A DNA stretch of 64,000 bases from Corynebacterium vitaeruminis DSM 20294 (GCF_000550805.1 NZ_CP004353.1:1612001-1676000), one strand, 5' to 3'; counted from the first letter of the stretch, positions 41,142-51,989 are shown. Notes: generated by a model not told the origin, from the letters alone. Translations and numbers: made by a program.

Positions 41142-42820
41142 CCCGAGTTAGGTCAGATTAGTGCCGAAATTAGGGTTGGAGGATTTTGGTGACGATGGCT
41201 TGGGTGTCAGCGGGTAGCGGTGTCGCGGCGTGGATGGCGCGGCCGGCGACGGTGAGTTCGAAACTCCGGTACTTTTTCAAGGTTCTCACGAGTCGTTTGA
41301 TGGTTTCCCCTGTGGCGTTTTCCATCATTTTGCTGATCGCGAGTGCAGCCATCACGATGTTGAGGTGAGCGTTGATGGAGTCGTGCTTGCGCGCGTATAT
41401 CGGCCTGGCCTGGAGGTCTGATTTTGCCATCCGAAACGACCGCTCAATGTTGAGCAGTCGACGGTACATCCCCAACACATCAGAAGCAGACATGCTGGTC
41501 AGGGTGGTTTCGTATCCTTTGATTCCTGCTAGCTGCCGGTGTTTGGCAGCGAGTGTGAAGTTGACTTGTTTGTTCGGGGCTTTCAAATCAACGTAGCGAT
41601 TGCGTTTGATGGCTACCTCACCGTTGACAGCACGCTTGGCTTTGGCGAGCTGCTCGTCGATCCCACGGACGGTTCGCCTAGCTCGATCAAACGAGTAGTG
41701 ATAATGCGTCACCGAGTTCGGGGTACCGCTTTGACGTCCGTCGGAAAACGACGGCTGTGACCAGATCTGCCCGTGGGTGTACTCCAGTCCGGGATGTTGA
41801 CGTACCCAGGAGGCAATAACCTCAGGCACGTTGGGCACTTTGGTGGACAAAATATAGTCCAGACCAGCATCGATAATCGCTTGCTTGTTACCAGCAGAAA
41901 ACATGCCCGCATCAGCGACGACAGTGACCTCGTTTAAGTTGTAGGCCTGCTGGAAAGCTCGAATCATCGGCAGCATCGTGTGCGTTTCTGCTTTGTTGCC
42001 TTCGAACGCCCCAATATGCAGTGGAAAACCGGTTTGGTCGGCGAGCAACCCGACCAAGATTTGGGGTTCGACTCGCCGTTCTTTGGAGTACCCAGATTTG
42101 CGAAGATCATCCGGGGTGTCAGTTTCGAAATACAAGGTCGTGACATCGTAGAGAATGAAACTTCCCCGACCAACACCTGCGTGACGAGCCAAGCACTGGG
42201 ACAGGATTTCCCGGAAATCATCCGTCGCGTACCCGGGTAGTCGGCGTTGGATCGTTTTGTAGCTTGCCGACGCAACACCTACTTCCGCAAGAGTTTCAAT
42301 CGAGTCCAATTTCGATCCGGGTTGGATAATCCGAGCCCTGACTAGATCCAAAAACACCTGATCGTCACCGGTTGCAACATCCAAACCAAGCCGCTGGTAA
42401 CACGCGTCAATACAGTCAAGTAGATACCCGGCCTTCTGCCCCGTCACCGGGAGTGGATTGTCCTTCGAACCGGATCCGCCTAGGGCTGTGCCCAAGCCCC
42501 CTAAGGGGAGATCTAAGACCAGCTGGTCCCCGTCGATGATGCGCTGCGCTTGAGCCTTTAACAACGACAATTCATGCTCATCGTGAGCTGATCCGACATG
42601 CCGCAGCGTCTTTTTGCCCGCATGCTCACCAAAAACAACTTGCACAGCGGTAGCCCCAGAAGCAGTCTTCACAGTACGGACATAGGGACTCATAAAAGAT
42701 CACACTAACAGCTACCCCCACGACCGCACCCTTAGTGCCGAAAAACCACCACCAACCAACACAAACCACCAGGTCAACACGTCAAGGACTAATATGTCAC
42801 ACCAAAATGACCTAAGTCAG
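41142..42820 (-). mobile_element. IS1634/IS1549-like insertion sequence
   Basis: 1679 bp with one intact transposase gene. Ends are imperfect inverted repeats: left CCCGAGTTAGGTCA, right (complement, counting the shared G at 42821) CCTGACTTAGGTCA, 12 of 14 identical. Flanked by a perfect 116-bp direct repeat. Inserted between pyrF and mihF without damaging a gene. Long, variable target duplications are known for IS1634 and IS1549, supporting the family call made from the transposase. Confidence 0.88.
41170..42693 (-). CDS. IS1634-family transposase
   Basis: Intact DDE transposase of 507 aa. Candidate catalytic residues are Asp183 (ILYDVTTLYFE), Asp261 (VVADAGMFS) and Glu417 in YRRLLNIERSFRMAK, matching the IS4-superfamily E-x6-K spacing. 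The start MSPYVRTVKTASGATAVQ is typical of actinobacterial IS1634 relatives. No frameshift or stop. The stop codon lies 28 bp from the left end and the ATG 127 bp from the right. GC and codon use look lower than the neighbours, suggesting transfer. Confidence 0.9.
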   Translation of the reverse strand: MSPYVRTVKTASGATAVQVVFGEHAGKKTLRHVGSAHDEHELSLLKAQAQRIIDGDQLVLDLPLGGLGTALGGSGSKDNPLPVTGQKAGYLLDCIDACYQRLGLDVATGDDQVFLDLVRARIIQPGSKLDSIETLAEVGVASASYKTIQRRLPGYATDDFREILSQCLARHAGVGRGSFILYDVTTLYFETDTPDDLRKSGYSKERRVEPQILVGLLADQTGFPLHIGAFEGNKAETHTMLPMIRAFQQAYNLNEVTVVADAGMFSAGNKQAIIDAGLDYILSTKVPNVPEVIASWVRQHPGLEYTHGQIWSQPSFSDGRQSGTPNSVTHYHYSFDRARRTVRGIDEQLAKAKRAVNGEVAIKRNRYVDLKAPNKQVNFTLAAKHRQLAGIKGYETTLTSMSASDVLGMYRRLLNIERSFRMAKSDLQARPIYARKHDSINAHLNIVMAALAISKMMENATGETIKRLVRTLKKYRSFELTVAGRAIHAATPLPADTQAIVTKILQP

Positions 42821-42936
42821 GTTTCCCTGGTCCGAGGACCTAGAAACTCACGCCGAAAAGTCGCCGCAAACCGGTTGCGATTTGCTGGTGCATGAGCGAT
42901 TTCCGCCTAGTGTACCACTGATTGACAAAAGTCTAG
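42821..42936. repeat. 116-bp target-site duplication, right copy
   Basis: Identical to 41026-41141. Its minus-strand TACACT (42914 to 42909) points into the IS toward the transposase start, so insertion may have given the element an external promoter. Confidence 0.9.
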
Positions 42937-42962
42937 GTAAAGGGGCATAAACTTTCCAAACA

Positions 42963-42992
42963 CGCAGGTCGCGCCGTTTTGTGCGACCTGCG
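42963..42992. terminator. Terminator of pyrF
   Basis: Perfect 10-bp stem CGCAGGTCGC / GCGACCTGCG with a 10-nt loop, 80 bp after the pyrF stop; GTTTT follows on plus and TGTTT on minus. Confidence 0.7.
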
Positions 42993-43072
42993 GTTTTAGG
43001 ATTAAATCCCACCGACGTAATTTATCCTACAAGCTGAAACCGATTGCGTTTTGCCGCGCGTTTTGGGGTGCT

Positions 43073-43897
43073 TTATTTAAAGCTCGCCCCAGCCTCCACG
43101 ACCGCTTGCGTTAGCTTGTCGACGCCAGGGCCTTGCCGCAAAATGGCGCGAGACACGTTCGGGAATCCGAGCTCCACGACGCCCTCGGTCAGCCGGAGCA
43201 CGTTCTCGGCCGTCGCCCCCTGAGCGCCCACGCCAGGAAGCAGAATCGGGCCGTTGAGCTCCGAGAGCGCAGGCGGCGTGGCCAGGGTCGCGCCCACCAC
43301 GACGCCAACATTGCCGTAGTGCCCATCCGCCTTCCACTGGGCGTTTGAGGCCGCGGCAGCGTCGACGACCTGCTGCGAGATGGAGCGACCGTCACCGCCC
43401 CGCTGATCCTGCAGCTCACGGGCCTCGGGGTTGGAGGTGGCCGCGAGGACAAACACGCCCTTTGCTTGTTCCTCAGCAAGCTCCAAGATTGGCTTGAGGG
43501 AACCGTAACCGAGGTACGGGGAAACCGTGACCGCGTCCGCGACCAGCGGCGAGTCCGGATCCAGCCACGCGTGGGCGTACCCGGCCATCGTCGATCCGAT
43601 GTCGCCCCGCTTGGCGTCCGCGACGACGAGCGTGCCCGCCTCCCGCAGCTCGGCCAGTGCCTCTTCGAGCACCGCGAAGCCGGCGGAGCCGAACGCCTCG
43701 TAGAAGGCGACCTGGGGCTTGACCAGCGCCACGTTTCCCTTGAAAGCAGCCACGCAGGCCTGGGTGAAGGCCCGCAGGCCCTCGACCGTGGTGCCGAGCC
43801 CCCACTGCTCCAGCAGCGCCGCGTGCGGGTCGATTCCCACGCACAGGCGCCCGTGGCGTCGGCCCGCCTCAACGAGCTTGTCACCAAAAGTCTTCAT
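43073..43897 (-). CDS. pyrF: Orotidine 5'-phosphate decarboxylase (type 2)
   Basis: Last step of UMP synthesis. 274 aa, the long mycobacterial-type subfamily. DAKRGDI at 94-100 has the catalytic Lys96. ATG 43897 with GGGA upstream. It ends the pyr operon but is separated from carB by 92 bp with a strong hairpin, so it may be partly decoupled. Confidence 0.96.
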   Translation of the reverse strand: MKTFGDKLVEAGRRHGRLCVGIDPHAALLEQWGLGTTVEGLRAFTQACVAAFKGNVALVKPQVAFYEAFGSAGFAVLEEALAELREAGTLVVADAKRGDIGSTMAGYAHAWLDPDSPLVADAVTVSPYLGYGSLKPILELAEEQAKGVFVLAATSNPEARELQDQRGGDGRSISQQVVDAAAASNAQWKADGHYGNVGVVVGATLATPPALSELNGPILLPGVGAQGATAENVLRLTEGVVELGFPNVSRAILRQGPGVDKLTQAVVEAGASFK

Positions 43898-43931
43898 GAG
43901 TGATCCCTGTCCTAAGTAAGTATGTAGACGA

Positions 43932-43971
43932 AAGCCGCCGTCGTTTCGAGAAACGAACGTGACGGCGGCTT
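43932..43971. terminator. Hairpin between carB and pyrF
   Basis: AAGCCGCCGTC / GACGGCGGCTT, perfect 11-bp stem; TTTCGTCT follows on the minus strand. Probably a partial terminator inside the pyr operon. Confidence 0.6.
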
Positions 43972-43989
43972 CATGGGTGTCAACCGCGT

Positions 43990-46900
43990 TTAGGCGGAGT
44001 GGTCGAGCTCCTGGAGCGCGCGGACCTTGATCTCGCCCTCGCGCAGAGCCTCGATGCCCTGGACCGCAGCGGTAACGCCCTGGACGGTGGTCACCAGGGA
44101 CACGCCGACGTTGACGGCGGCGGCGCGAATCTCGTAGCCGTCGTGGCGCGCACCGGCGGAACCAGCCGGGGTGTTGAGGATGAGGTCAACCTCGCCAGCC
44201 TTGATGAGGTCGACGATTGAGCGCTTCCCGCTCTGCTCCTCGCCGCGGACCTCGCTCTGCTTTGCCACGGTCTCGCAGTCCACGCCGTTGCGGCGCAGCA
44301 TGGCCGCGGTGCCGCTGGTGGCGAGGATCTTGAAGCCCATGGAGGCTAGGCGCTGGATCGGGAAGATCAGCGTGCGCTTGTCGCGGTTGGCAACGGAGAC
44401 GAACACGGTTCCCTCGGTGGGCAGCGGGCCGAAGGCACCGAGCTCTGCCTTGCCGTAGGCGGCACCAAAGTTATCTGCCAGGCCCATGACCTCGCCGGTG
44501 GACTTCATCTCGGGGCTGAGCAGGGTGTCCATCATCGTGCCGTCCGGGCGGCGGAAGCGGTTGAACGGAAGCACCGCCTCCTTCACCGCGATCGGCGCGT
44601 CCAGCGGCAGGGAGCCGCCGTCGTACTCGGTCGGGATGAGCCCCTCGGCCTGCAGGTCCTTGATGGAGGAACCGGTCATGATGCGCGCCGCGGCCTTGGC
44701 CAGGTGCACGCCGGTGGCCTTGGAGACGAACGGCACCGTGCGCGAGGCGCGCGGGTTCGCCTCGATGACGTAGAGGATGTCGTCCTTCAGCGCGTACTGG
44801 ACGTTCATGAGGCCCTTGACGCCGATACCATGCGCGAGCGCGGCGGTCGAGCGGCGGACGTTTTCGATGTCCTCCGGGCCGAGCGTCATCGGCGGCAGAG
44901 CGCAGGCGGAGTCACCGGAGTGGATGCCCGCCTCCTCGATGTGCTCCATGACGCCGGCGAGGTAGACGTCCTCGCCGTCGCACAGCGCGTCGACGTCGAT
45001 CTCGATGGCGTTGTCGAGGAACCGGTCGACCAGCACCGGGTGGTCCGAGGTGATCTCGGTGGCGCGGTCGATGTAGTCGTGCAGGGAGGCCTCGTCGTAG
45101 ACGATCTCCATGCCGCGGCCGCCCAAGACGTAGGACGGGCGAACGAGGACCGGGTAGCCGATCTCGGAGGCCACGGCCTTTGCCTCATCGAAGGAGGTGG
45201 CGGTGCCGAACTTCGGGGCGGGCAGGTTCGCCTTGCGCAGGACCTCGCCGAACTCGCCGCGATCCTCGGCCAGGTCGATCGCCTCCGGGGTGGTGCCGAT
45301 GATCGGCACGCCAGCGTCGCGCAGCTTCTCCGCCAGGCCCAGCGGGGTCTGGCCGCCGAGCTGGACGATGACGCCCGCCACGTTTCCGGACAGGGTCTCG
45401 GCGTGGTAGACCTCCATGACGTCCTCGAAGGTCAAGGGCTCGAAGTAGAGGCGGTCGGCGGTGTCGTAGTCGGTGGAGACGGTCTCCGGGTTGCAGTTGA
45501 CCATGACGGTCTCGTAGCCGACGCGGGAGAGCTCCAAGGCGGCGTGGACGCAGGAGTAGTCAAACTCGATGCCCTGGCCGATGCGGTTCGGGCCGGAGCC
45601 CAGGATGATGATCTTGTCCTTCTCAGTCTGCGGGCGCACCTCGGACTCGGCGGCCGGGTCGAGCTCGTAGGCCGAGTAGTGGTACGGGGTGGTCGCCTCG
45701 AACTCGGCGGCGCAGGTGTCGACGGTCTTGAACACCGGGCGGATGCCTAGCGACCAGCGCAGGCGGCGCACGCCGTCCTCGCCCGCGAACTCCGGGCGCA
45801 GGGCCGCGATCTGGCGGTCGGAGAGGCCAAAGAACTTTGCGCGACGCAGGAGCTTTTCGTCGAGCACCTTGGCGTCGACAAGCTCAGTGCGGAAATCGAC
45901 GAGCGACTTCAGCTCCTCGAGGAACCACGGATCAATGCCGGAAGCCTCGTGGACCTGCTCGACGGTGGCGCCCAGGCGCAGCGCGAGCTCGGCGTCGTAC
46001 ATGCGGCCCTCGGTGGGGCGGACGAGGTCCTTGAGCACCGCGTCGAGGTCGCCCGCACGCTCGCCGGCGAAGGACTCGTCGGAGACGGTCCAGAAACCGG
46101 CCTGCTTGTTCTCGAGCGAGCGCATGACCTTGCCGAGGGCGGCGATGTAGTTGCGGCCCAGGCTCATGGCCTCGCCGACCGACTTCATCGTTGTGGTCAG
46201 GGTGTCGTCGGCGCCGACGAACTTCTCGAAGGCAAAGCGCGGGGCCTTGACCACGACGTAGTCGAGGGTCGGCTCGAAGGCGGCCGGGGTGACGCCGGTG
46301 ATGTCGTTGGTGATCTCGTCGAGGGTGTAGCCGATGGCGAGCTTCGCGGCGATCTTCGCGATCGGGAAGCCGGTGGCCTTCGAGGCCAGCGCCGAGGAGC
46401 GGGACACGCGCGGGTTCATCTCGATGGTGATGAGGCGGCCGTCGTTGGGGTTGACGGCGAACTGGATGTTGCATCCGCCGGTGTCCACGCCGACCTCGCG
46501 GATGATCGCGATGCCCTGGTTGCGCATCTTCTGGTACTCGCGGTCGGTCAGCGTCAGCGCCGGGGCGACGGTCACGGAGTCACCGGTGTGGACGCCGAGG
46601 GCGTCGACGTTCTCGATGGAGCAGATGACGACCACGTTGTCCGCGCCGTCACGCATGAGCTCGAGCTCGTACTCCTTCCAGCCGAGGATGGACTCCTCGA
46701 TCAGGACGTTCGCCTCGGGCGAGGCGGCCAGGCCACCGCCCGCGATGCGGTCTAGGTCCTCCTGGTTGAAGGCGAGGCCGGAGCCCAGGCCACCCATGGT
46801 GAACGAGGGGCGGACGACGACCGGCAGACCGAGCTCGGCGACGGTCTCGTGGACCTCGTCCATGTTGTGGCACACGCGCGAGCGGGCAGACTCGCCGCCG

Positions 46901-47331
46901 ATCTTGGCCACGATGTCCTTGAACTTCTGGCGGTCCTCGCCGCGCTCGATGGCGTCGATGTCGGCACCGATGAGCTCGACGCCGTACTTCTTCAGGGAGC
47001 CGCGGCGATCCAGCTGGATGGCGGCGTTGAGAGCGGTCTGGCCGCCCAGGGTGGCCAGCACGGCGTCGATCGGGTGGCCCTGCTCGATCTCCTTCTCGAA
47101 GATCTTCTCGATGTACTCGGGCTGGATCGGCTCGACGTAGGTGTGGTCGGCGAACTCCGGGTCGGTCATGATGGTGGCCGGGTTGGAGTTGATGAGGGTG
47201 ACCCGCAGGCCCTCCTCCTTGAGCACGCGGCACGCCTGGGTGCCGGAGTAGTCAAACTCGCAGGCCTGGCCGATGACGATCGGTCCGGAACCGATGACCA
47301 GGACGTGGTTGATGTCAGTGCGCTTTGGCAT
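43990..47331 (-). CDS. carB: Carbamoyl-phosphate synthase large subunit
   Basis: 1113 aa. Two ATP-grasp halves: the first has [15 protein letters not shown] and [18 protein letters not shown], the second [17 protein letters not shown] and [20 protein letters not shown]-terminal MGS regulatory domain starts at about residue 950 and is where UMP or ornithine would act. ATG 47331, 26 bp after carA. Confidence 0.97.
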   Translation of the reverse strand: MPKRTDINHVLVIGSGPIVIGQACEFDYSGTQACRVLKEEGLRVTLINSNPATIMTDPEFADHTYVEPIQPEYIEKIFEKEIEQGHPIDAVLATLGGQTALNAAIQLDRRGSLKKYGVELIGADIDAIERGEDRQKFKDIVAKIGGESARSRVCHNMDEVHETVAELGLPVVVRPSFTMGGLGSGLAFNQEDLDRIAGGGLAASPEANVLIEESILGWKEYELELMRDGADNVVVICSIENVDALGVHTGDSVTVAPALTLTDREYQKMRNQGIAIIREVGVDTGGCNIQFAVNPNDGRLITIEMNPRVSRSSALASKATGFPIAKIAAKLAIGYTLDEITNDITGVTPAAFEPTLDYVVVKAPRFAFEKFVGADDTLTTTMKSVGEAMSLGRNYIAALGKVMRSLENKQAGFWTVSDESFAGERAGDLDAVLKDLVRPTEGRMYDAELALRLGATVEQVHEASGIDPWFLEELKSLVDFRTELVDAKVLDEKLLRRAKFFGLSDRQIAALRPEFAGEDGVRRLRWSLGIRPVFKTVDTCAAEFEATTPYHYSAYELDPAAESEVRPQTEKDKIIILGSGPNRIGQGIEFDYSCVHAALELSRVGYETVMVNCNPETVSTDYDTADRLYFEPLTFEDVMEVYHAETLSGNVAGVIVQLGGQTPLGLAEKLRDAGVPIIGTTPEAIDLAEDRGEFGEVLRKANLPAPKFGTATSFDEAKAVASEIGYPVLVRPSYVLGGRGMEIVYDEASLHDYIDRATEITSDHPVLVDRFLDNAIEIDVDALCDGEDVYLAGVMEHIEEAGIHSGDSACALPPMTLGPEDIENVRRSTAALAHGIGVKGLMNVQYALKDDILYVIEANPRASRTVPFVSKATGVHLAKAAARIMTGSSIKDLQAEGLIPTEYDGGSLPLDAPIAVKEAVLPFNRFRRPDGTMMDTLLSPEMKSTGEVMGLADNFGAAYGKAELGAFGPLPTEGTVFVSVANRDKRTLIFPIQRLASMGFKILATSGTAAMLRRNGVDCETVAKQSEVRGEEQSGKRSIVDLIKAGEVDLILNTPAGSAGARHDGYEIRAAAVNVGVSLVTTVQGVTAAVQGIEALREGEIKVRALQELDHSA

Positions 47332-47357
47332 AAGTTCTTCTTGCTCCTGGTCTCTGC

Positions 47358-48503
47358 TTACTTGGCAGCCTTGGTGGACTGCATGAGTTCAATGAACTGG
47401 TCGAACAGCGGGTTCGCGTCGTGCGGGCCGGCGGCGGCCTCCGGGTGGTACTGGACCGAGTAGGCCATGCCGTTCTTCAGGGCCACGCCCTCGACCGTGC
47501 CGTCGTTGAGGCAGGTGTGGGTGACCAGGGCGGTGCCGAAGGGGGTCTCGAACTCCTTGCCCGCCTCGCCCTTGAGCGCGAAGCCGTGGTTCTGTGCGGT
47601 GATGTCGATCTTGCCGGTGAGGTGGTTGAGCACCGGGACGTTGATGCCGCGGTGGCCGAACTTCATCTTGTAGGTGTCAAGTCCCAGCGCGCGGCCCAGG
47701 ATCTGGTTGCCGAAGCAGATGCCGAACAGCGGGATCTTGGCGTCTAGGATCTCCCGAACGATGCCGACCATCACGTCGGCGGTGGCCGGGTCGCCCGGGC
47801 CGTTGGAGATGAACACGCCGTCCGGGTTGTAGGCCTTGATGTCCTCGAAGGAGGTGTTGGCCGGGACCACGATCGTCTTGATGCCGCGCTTGGCGAAGTT
47901 GCGCGGGGTGTTGGTCTTGATACCCATGTCGTAGGCGACCACGGTGAAGGTGGGCTCGCCCTCCGGCTCGACGACGTAGGCGGCCTCGGTGGAAACCTCC
48001 TTGGCCAGGTCGGAGCCCGCCATGGACGGCTGGGAGTTGACGATGGCCACGAGCTCTTCTTCCGGCTTCTCCGCGTCGGCGCCGGAGAAGACGCCAGCCG
48101 CGATCGAGCCGAAGTTGCGGAGGTGGCGAACGATCGCGCGGGTGTCGACACCGGAGATGCCCACGATGCCCTGGGCGATCATCTCGTCCTCGAGGCTGCG
48201 GTTGGCGCGCCAGTTGGACACGCGGTGGGAAAGATCGCGGATGACGAGGCCTGCGACCCAGATCTTATCGCCGTGGGACTCACCGTCCTCGTCGTTCCAG
48301 CCGGTGTTGCCGATCTGCGGGGCGGTAGCCACGACGATCTGGCGGTGGTAGGAAGGATCGGTCATCGTCTCCTGGTAACCCGTCATGGCGGTGGTGAACA
48401 CTGCCTCACCCAGGGTGGTGCCCACGGCACCAAAGCTCTGGCCACGGAACACGCGGCCGTCTGCCAACACGAGGACAGCTTCCGAACGGGGGTTGGACGT
48501 CAC
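47358..48503 (-). CDS. carA: Carbamoyl-phosphate synthase small subunit
   Basis: Glutamine amidotransferase subunit supplying ammonia to CarB. 381 aa. The nucleophile Cys is in [15 protein letters not shown] and the His-Glu pair in [16 protein letters not shown]. The N-terminal domain shows [15 protein letters not shown] 48503 with AAAGG 7 nt upstream. A -10 TATAAT in the gap from pyrC suggests an internal promoter. Confidence 0.97.
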   Translation of the reverse strand: MTSNPRSEAVLVLADGRVFRGQSFGAVGTTLGEAVFTTAMTGYQETMTDPSYHRQIVVATAPQIGNTGWNDEDGESHGDKIWVAGLVIRDLSHRVSNWRANRSLEDEMIAQGIVGISGVDTRAIVRHLRNFGSIAAGVFSGADAEKPEEELVAIVNSQPSMAGSDLAKEVSTEAAYVVEPEGEPTFTVVAYDMGIKTNTPRNFAKRGIKTIVVPANTSFEDIKAYNPDGVFISNGPGDPATADVMVGIVREILDAKIPLFGICFGNQILGRALGLDTYKMKFGHRGINVPVLNHLTGKIDITAQNHGFALKGEAGKEFETPFGTALVTHTCLNDGTVEGVALKNGMAYSVQYHPEAAAGPHDANPLFDQFIELMQSTKAAK

Positions 48504-48585
48504 TGCGTCGCCTTTCTGCTGATCTTTCGATTCACGTTTCTATGCGGTCCGTCTCAGTGGAGGTCGCATATTATTTTGGTTTTCT

Positions 48586-48591
48586 ATTATA
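48586..48591 (-). promoter_or_regulatory. Possible internal promoter for carAB
   Basis: Minus-strand TATAAT in an AT-rich patch of the 109-bp pyrC-carA gap, about 85 nt upstream of carA. The sequence ACGGACCGCA just before carA also occurs in the pyrR leader. Confidence 0.45.
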
Positions 48592-48612
48592 TAGGGCGGT
48601 TCTTGTGCCGTC

Positions 48613-49977
48613 TTAGGCACCCGTGCGCGGAGCCGCGGCCTCGCCGTCCTCGCAGGTCACGCGGCCGCGAAGGATCGTAGCCACGACCTTGGTGTCGAAC
48701 TCCATGCCCTCATAAGGCGTGTTGCTTGCCTTGGAGGCCAGCTCGGCACCGGAAACGGTCCAGGTCTCACCCGGCTTGACCACGGTGAGGTTGGCGGGCT
48801 CGCCGACGGCGACCGGACGGCCGTGGTCGGGCAGGCGGGTGATCTCGGCGGGACGCTCGCTCATCACCTTGGCGACGAAGCGCCAGTCGGCGAGTCCCGG
48901 CTTGACGAAGATCTCGGCGATGATCGCCAGCGAGGTCTCCAGGCCCAGCATGCCGGGACGTGCGTGCTCGAACTCGCAGCACTTCTCCTCCGAGCCGTGC
49001 GGGGCGTGGTCGGTGGCCACGCAGTCGACGGTGCCGTCGAGGAGTGCGTCGCGCAGCGCGAGGGTGTCGCGCTGCTCGCGCAGCGGCGGGTTAACGCGGT
49101 AGACACCGTCGTAGGACTCCAGGCGCTCGTCGGTGAGCAGCAGGTGGTGCGGGGTGACCTCGGCGGTCAGCGGGATGCCGTGATCCTTGGCCCACTTGAC
49201 CAGCTCGACGGTCCCTTCCGTGGAGGCGTGGCAGATGTGCATGCGGCTGCCGTAGTCGCGGGCGAGGATCGCGTCGCGGGCGACGATCGACTCCTCCGCC
49301 ACGCGCGGCCAACCGCGCAGGCCGAGGCGGGCGGCGACCTCGCCCTCGTGGGCGCAGGCGCCCTCAGTCAGGCGCGGGTCCTCGCAGTGCTGGGCGAGCA
49401 GGACGTCCATGCCGCGGGCATACTCGATGGCGCGGCGCATGATGAGCGGGTTGTCCACGCACTTGCCGTCGTCGGAGAACATGCGCACCTTCGCTTCGGA
49501 GCGGGCCATCATGCCGATCTCGGTGATCTCCTTGCCCTGCAGCCCCTTGGTGATGGAGCCTACCGGGTGGACGTCGCAGAGGTTGATGTTCTGGCCCTTG
49601 AACCACACCGACTCGGCGATGACCGGTTGATCCATGACGGGCTGGGTGTTGGCCATGGTGAACACGGCGGTGAAGCCGCCGCGTGCGGCCGCGGCCGAGC
49701 CGGTGGCGATGGTCTCGGTGTCCTCGCGGCCAGGCTCGCGCAGGTGCACGTGCATGTCCACGAGGCCCGGCAGCAGCACGCCGCCCTGGCCGTCAACCTC
49801 GCGGTCGGCCGAGGTCTCCTCGGTGCCGATCTCGGTGATGACGCCGTCGGTGATCAGCACGTCGAGCGGCTCGCCCTCGCCGTAGGGGCGGACGTTCTTG
49901 AGAAGCAGGGTTCCCGCCTGCGCGGGTGCAAGCTCGCCGGTGGCCGGGTAGTTGTTTTCGGTCTGGGTGTTCGACAT
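48613..49977 (-). CDS. pyrC: Dihydroorotase
   Basis: Zinc amidohydrolase closing carbamoyl-aspartate to dihydroorotate. 454 aa. Metal motifs are [15 protein letters not shown] (HxH), [10 protein letters not shown] and [16 protein letters not shown] 49977 chosen; an in-frame TTG at 49986 is only 3 nt from AGAAAGGA, so the start is slightly uncertain. Third gene of pyrR-pyrB-pyrC-carA-carB-pyrF. Confidence 0.95.
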   Translation of the reverse strand: MSNTQTENNYPATGELAPAQAGTLLLKNVRPYGEGEPLDVLITDGVITEIGTEETSADREVDGQGGVLLPGLVDMHVHLREPGREDTETIATGSAAAARGGFTAVFTMANTQPVMDQPVIAESVWFKGQNINLCDVHPVGSITKGLQGKEITEIGMMARSEAKVRMFSDDGKCVDNPLIMRRAIEYARGMDVLLAQHCEDPRLTEGACAHEGEVAARLGLRGWPRVAEESIVARDAILARDYGSRMHICHASTEGTVELVKWAKDHGIPLTAEVTPHHLLLTDERLESYDGVYRVNPPLREQRDTLALRDALLDGTVDCVATDHAPHGSEEKCCEFEHARPGMLGLETSLAIIAEIFVKPGLADWRFVAKVMSERPAEITRLPDHGRPVAVGEPANLTVVKPGETWTVSGAELASKASNTPYEGMEFDTKVVATILRGRVTCEDGEAAAPRTGA

Positions 49978-50023
49978 CGTGTCCAAGATTCCTTTCTAGT
50001 CCAGTCGTTTTCGCGTATCCGGG

Positions 50024-50965
50024 CTAGAAGCCTGGGGTGTCGGTGCTTGCGATGAGGCTAAACAGCACGGCCATGCGGGTGTGCACACCGTTGTTGACCT
50101 GCTGCAGGACGGCCGTGCGCGGGGCGTCGGCCACGCCGAAGTTGATCTCCATGCCGCGCAGCATCGGGCCGGGGTGCATGATGATCGCGGAGTCCTTGAG
50201 CTTGGACTCGCGCTCGGCGGACATGCCGTAGAGTGCCGCGTACTCGCGGTGGGACGGGAAAAATCCGCCGTGCATGCGCTCCTGCTGGACCCGCAGCATC
50301 ATGACGACATCGGCGTCGTAGATCTCGGCGTCCATGTCGTAGGAGTAACGCACCGGCCAGTTGTCCACCCCCGGCGGGAGCAGGGTCGGCGGACCAACGA
50401 GGACGACCTCGGCGCCGAGGACGCTCAAAAGGTCGACGTTCGAGCGCACGACGCGCGAGTGCAGGCAGTCACCGACGATGACGACCTTCTTGCCGTTCGC
50501 ATCGCCGATGCGCTCGCGCATGGTCACCGCGTCGAGCAGCGCCTGGGTCGGGTGCTGGTGCGCGCCGTCGCCGGCGTTGATGACCGAGGGGCCGTTGCCC
50601 TCGGGGGCCACCCACCCGGCCAGCTGCTGGGCTGCGCCGGAGGACGGGTGGCGGATGATGATCGCGTCAGCGCCGATGGCGGTGAGCGTAAGCCCGGTGT
50701 CCTTCAGGGACTCGCCCTTCTTCACTGAAGAGGAGGAGGCGGAGATGTTGATGACGTCGGCGCTCATCCACTTGCCCGCGGTCTCGAAGGAGGAACGGGT
50801 GCGGGTGGAGTTCTCGTAGAAGAGAGTAAAGATGGTGCGCCCGCGGAGGGTGGGCAGCTTCTTCAGCTCGCGGCCCTCGAGCGCCTCGCGGAAGCGGTCG
50901 GCCTCGTCCATGAGCCCGATGATTTCGTCCTTGGTGAGATCGGAAATGGAGAGTAGGTGCTTCAC
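50024..50965 (-). CDS. pyrB: Aspartate carbamoyltransferase catalytic subunit
   Basis: Joins carbamoyl phosphate and aspartate. 313 aa. [12 protein letters not shown] binds carbamoyl phosphate and [13 protein letters not shown] follows. GTG 50965 matches homologues beginning KHLL; GTG 50977 overlaps the pyrR stop (GTGA) and would add four residues, suggesting translational coupling with pyrR. Confidence 0.95.
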   Translation of the reverse strand: MKHLLSISDLTKDEIIGLMDEADRFREALEGRELKKLPTLRGRTIFTLFYENSTRTRSSFETAGKWMSADVINISASSSSVKKGESLKDTGLTLTAIGADAIIIRHPSSGAAQQLAGWVAPEGNGPSVINAGDGAHQHPTQALLDAVTMRERIGDANGKKVVIVGDCLHSRVVRSNVDLLSVLGAEVVLVGPPTLLPPGVDNWPVRYSYDMDAEIYDADVVMMLRVQQERMHGGFFPSHREYAALYGMSAERESKLKDSAIIMHPGPMLRGMEINFGVADAPRTAVLQQVNNGVHTRMAVLFSLIASTDTPGF

Positions 50966-50973
50966 TGGTACTC

Positions 50974-51540
50974 TCACTCCCCCTTCTTCGTGAGCAGTAC
51001 TGCGTCGCGGCCGTCAATCTCCTTGGCCAGCACCGTGACGTCTTCGTTGCGGGCCGTGGGGATGTTCTTACCCACGTAGTCGGCCCGGATGGGTAGCTGG
51101 CGGTGACCGCGGTCGACGAGGACGGCGAGCTGGACCTGCTCGGGGCGTCCGATGTCGCGGAGGGCATCCAGCGCCGCACGGATGGTGCGACCGGAGTACA
51201 AGACGTCGTCGACGAGCACGACGGTCACGCCGTCGATCCCGCCCTGCGGGATGCGCGTCGGTTGGAGGGCGCGGTGCGGCTTGCCGCGCAGGTCGTCTCG
51301 GTACAAAGTTATGTCGATCGAGCCGGTCGGGACGGTAGTTCCCGTGAACTCGGCGATCTTCGATGCCAGCTTTTCTGCCAACGGCACTCCACCAGAAGGA
51401 ATGCCCAAAAGAATGATTGGCACGGCGTCCTTGGAATCCAACGCCGTCTTTTCAATAATCTGGTGCGCGATGCGTGCAACGGTTCGCGAGACATCGTCGC
51501 TGCTCAGCAGCACGACGCTCTCTCCACTGTTATCGCTCAT
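50974..51540 (-). CDS. pyrR: Pyrimidine operon regulator / uracil phosphoribosyltransferase
   Basis: RNA-binding regulator of the pyr operon with a PRTase fold. 188 aa. [18 protein letters not shown] is the PRPP loop. ATG 51540 with AAGGAGG. First gene of the pyr operon; a PyrR-type hairpin lies directly over its ribosome-binding region, implying autogenous translational control as described for mycobacterial PyrR. Confidence 0.96.
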   Translation of the reverse strand: MSDNSGESVVLLSSDDVSRTVARIAHQIIEKTALDSKDAVPIILLGIPSGGVPLAEKLASKIAEFTGTTVPTGSIDITLYRDDLRGKPHRALQPTRIPQGGIDGVTVVLVDDVLYSGRTIRAALDALRDIGRPEQVQLAVLVDRGHRQLPIRADYVGKNIPTARNEDVTVLAKEIDGRDAVLLTKKGE

Positions 51541-51573
51541 CGTGACCTCCTTCCCCGCCTCTCTGTGCGGTCC
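51541..51573 (-). promoter_or_regulatory. PyrR-type RNA hairpin over the pyrR ribosome-binding site
   Basis: Minus-strand CCGC-ACAGAGAG-GCGG (51570 to 51555) carries the CAGAGAG loop of PyrR-binding RNAs. It is followed at once by GGAAGGAGG and the ATG. A competing GACC/GGTC pairing would also cover the ribosome-binding site. Confidence 0.65.
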
Positions 51574-51989
51574 GTTAAAGGATGTCTGTTTTCAGTTCGA
51601 GTGCCCTGCGGCGCGTGCGCCACACGGCGGTGAAATAGGTGAACCACTATTTACCCGATCCGAAAACGAACACGAAAATAGCTTAAGTCAAACCAAATTT
51701 CTTGAGAGAGGGCTCATTTACTCTCACCTCAGTCGCCCAGCATATCAGCTCCTCCCCCGGCGTCGGAAACCTTTGCCCTCTTTTTGGCGGCGGTCAGCGC
51801 GAATTGCCCCCAAACGCGTATCGACGCCCAGCGGCGGGCAACCGCGGCTGCCAGGGGTACCCGTCGATAAGCGACCGCAACCGCGCACCGCTCGGGCCGC
51901 GACAATACGACGCCGTGTCGGGGCCGCGAACTAGACTTGCGGGAAACGACCGTTACGAGACCTCCCAGCAGCACAAAAGGGGCGAAACA
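51574..51989. other. Divergent intergenic region, pyrR / TIGR01777 gene
   Basis: No gene found. It holds the pyrR promoter region (minus-strand TTGACT near 51686-51691), an AT-rich patch around 51640-51720, and an inverted pair of dispersed repeats. GC rises toward the oxidoreductase gene. Confidence 0.5.
51816..51873. repeat. Dispersed GTCGACAAGC element, inverted pair
   Basis: GCGTATCGACGCCC (51816-51829) faces ACCCGTCGATAAGCG (51859-51873), same arrangement as the ctaA-ctaB pair. Confidence 0.55.

Noticed and set aside
43111..43128. GCTTGTCGACGCC in pyrF as a dispersed repeat
   Set aside because: Lies within the codons for GVDKL of PyrF; the match ends after the core and is explained by codon use.
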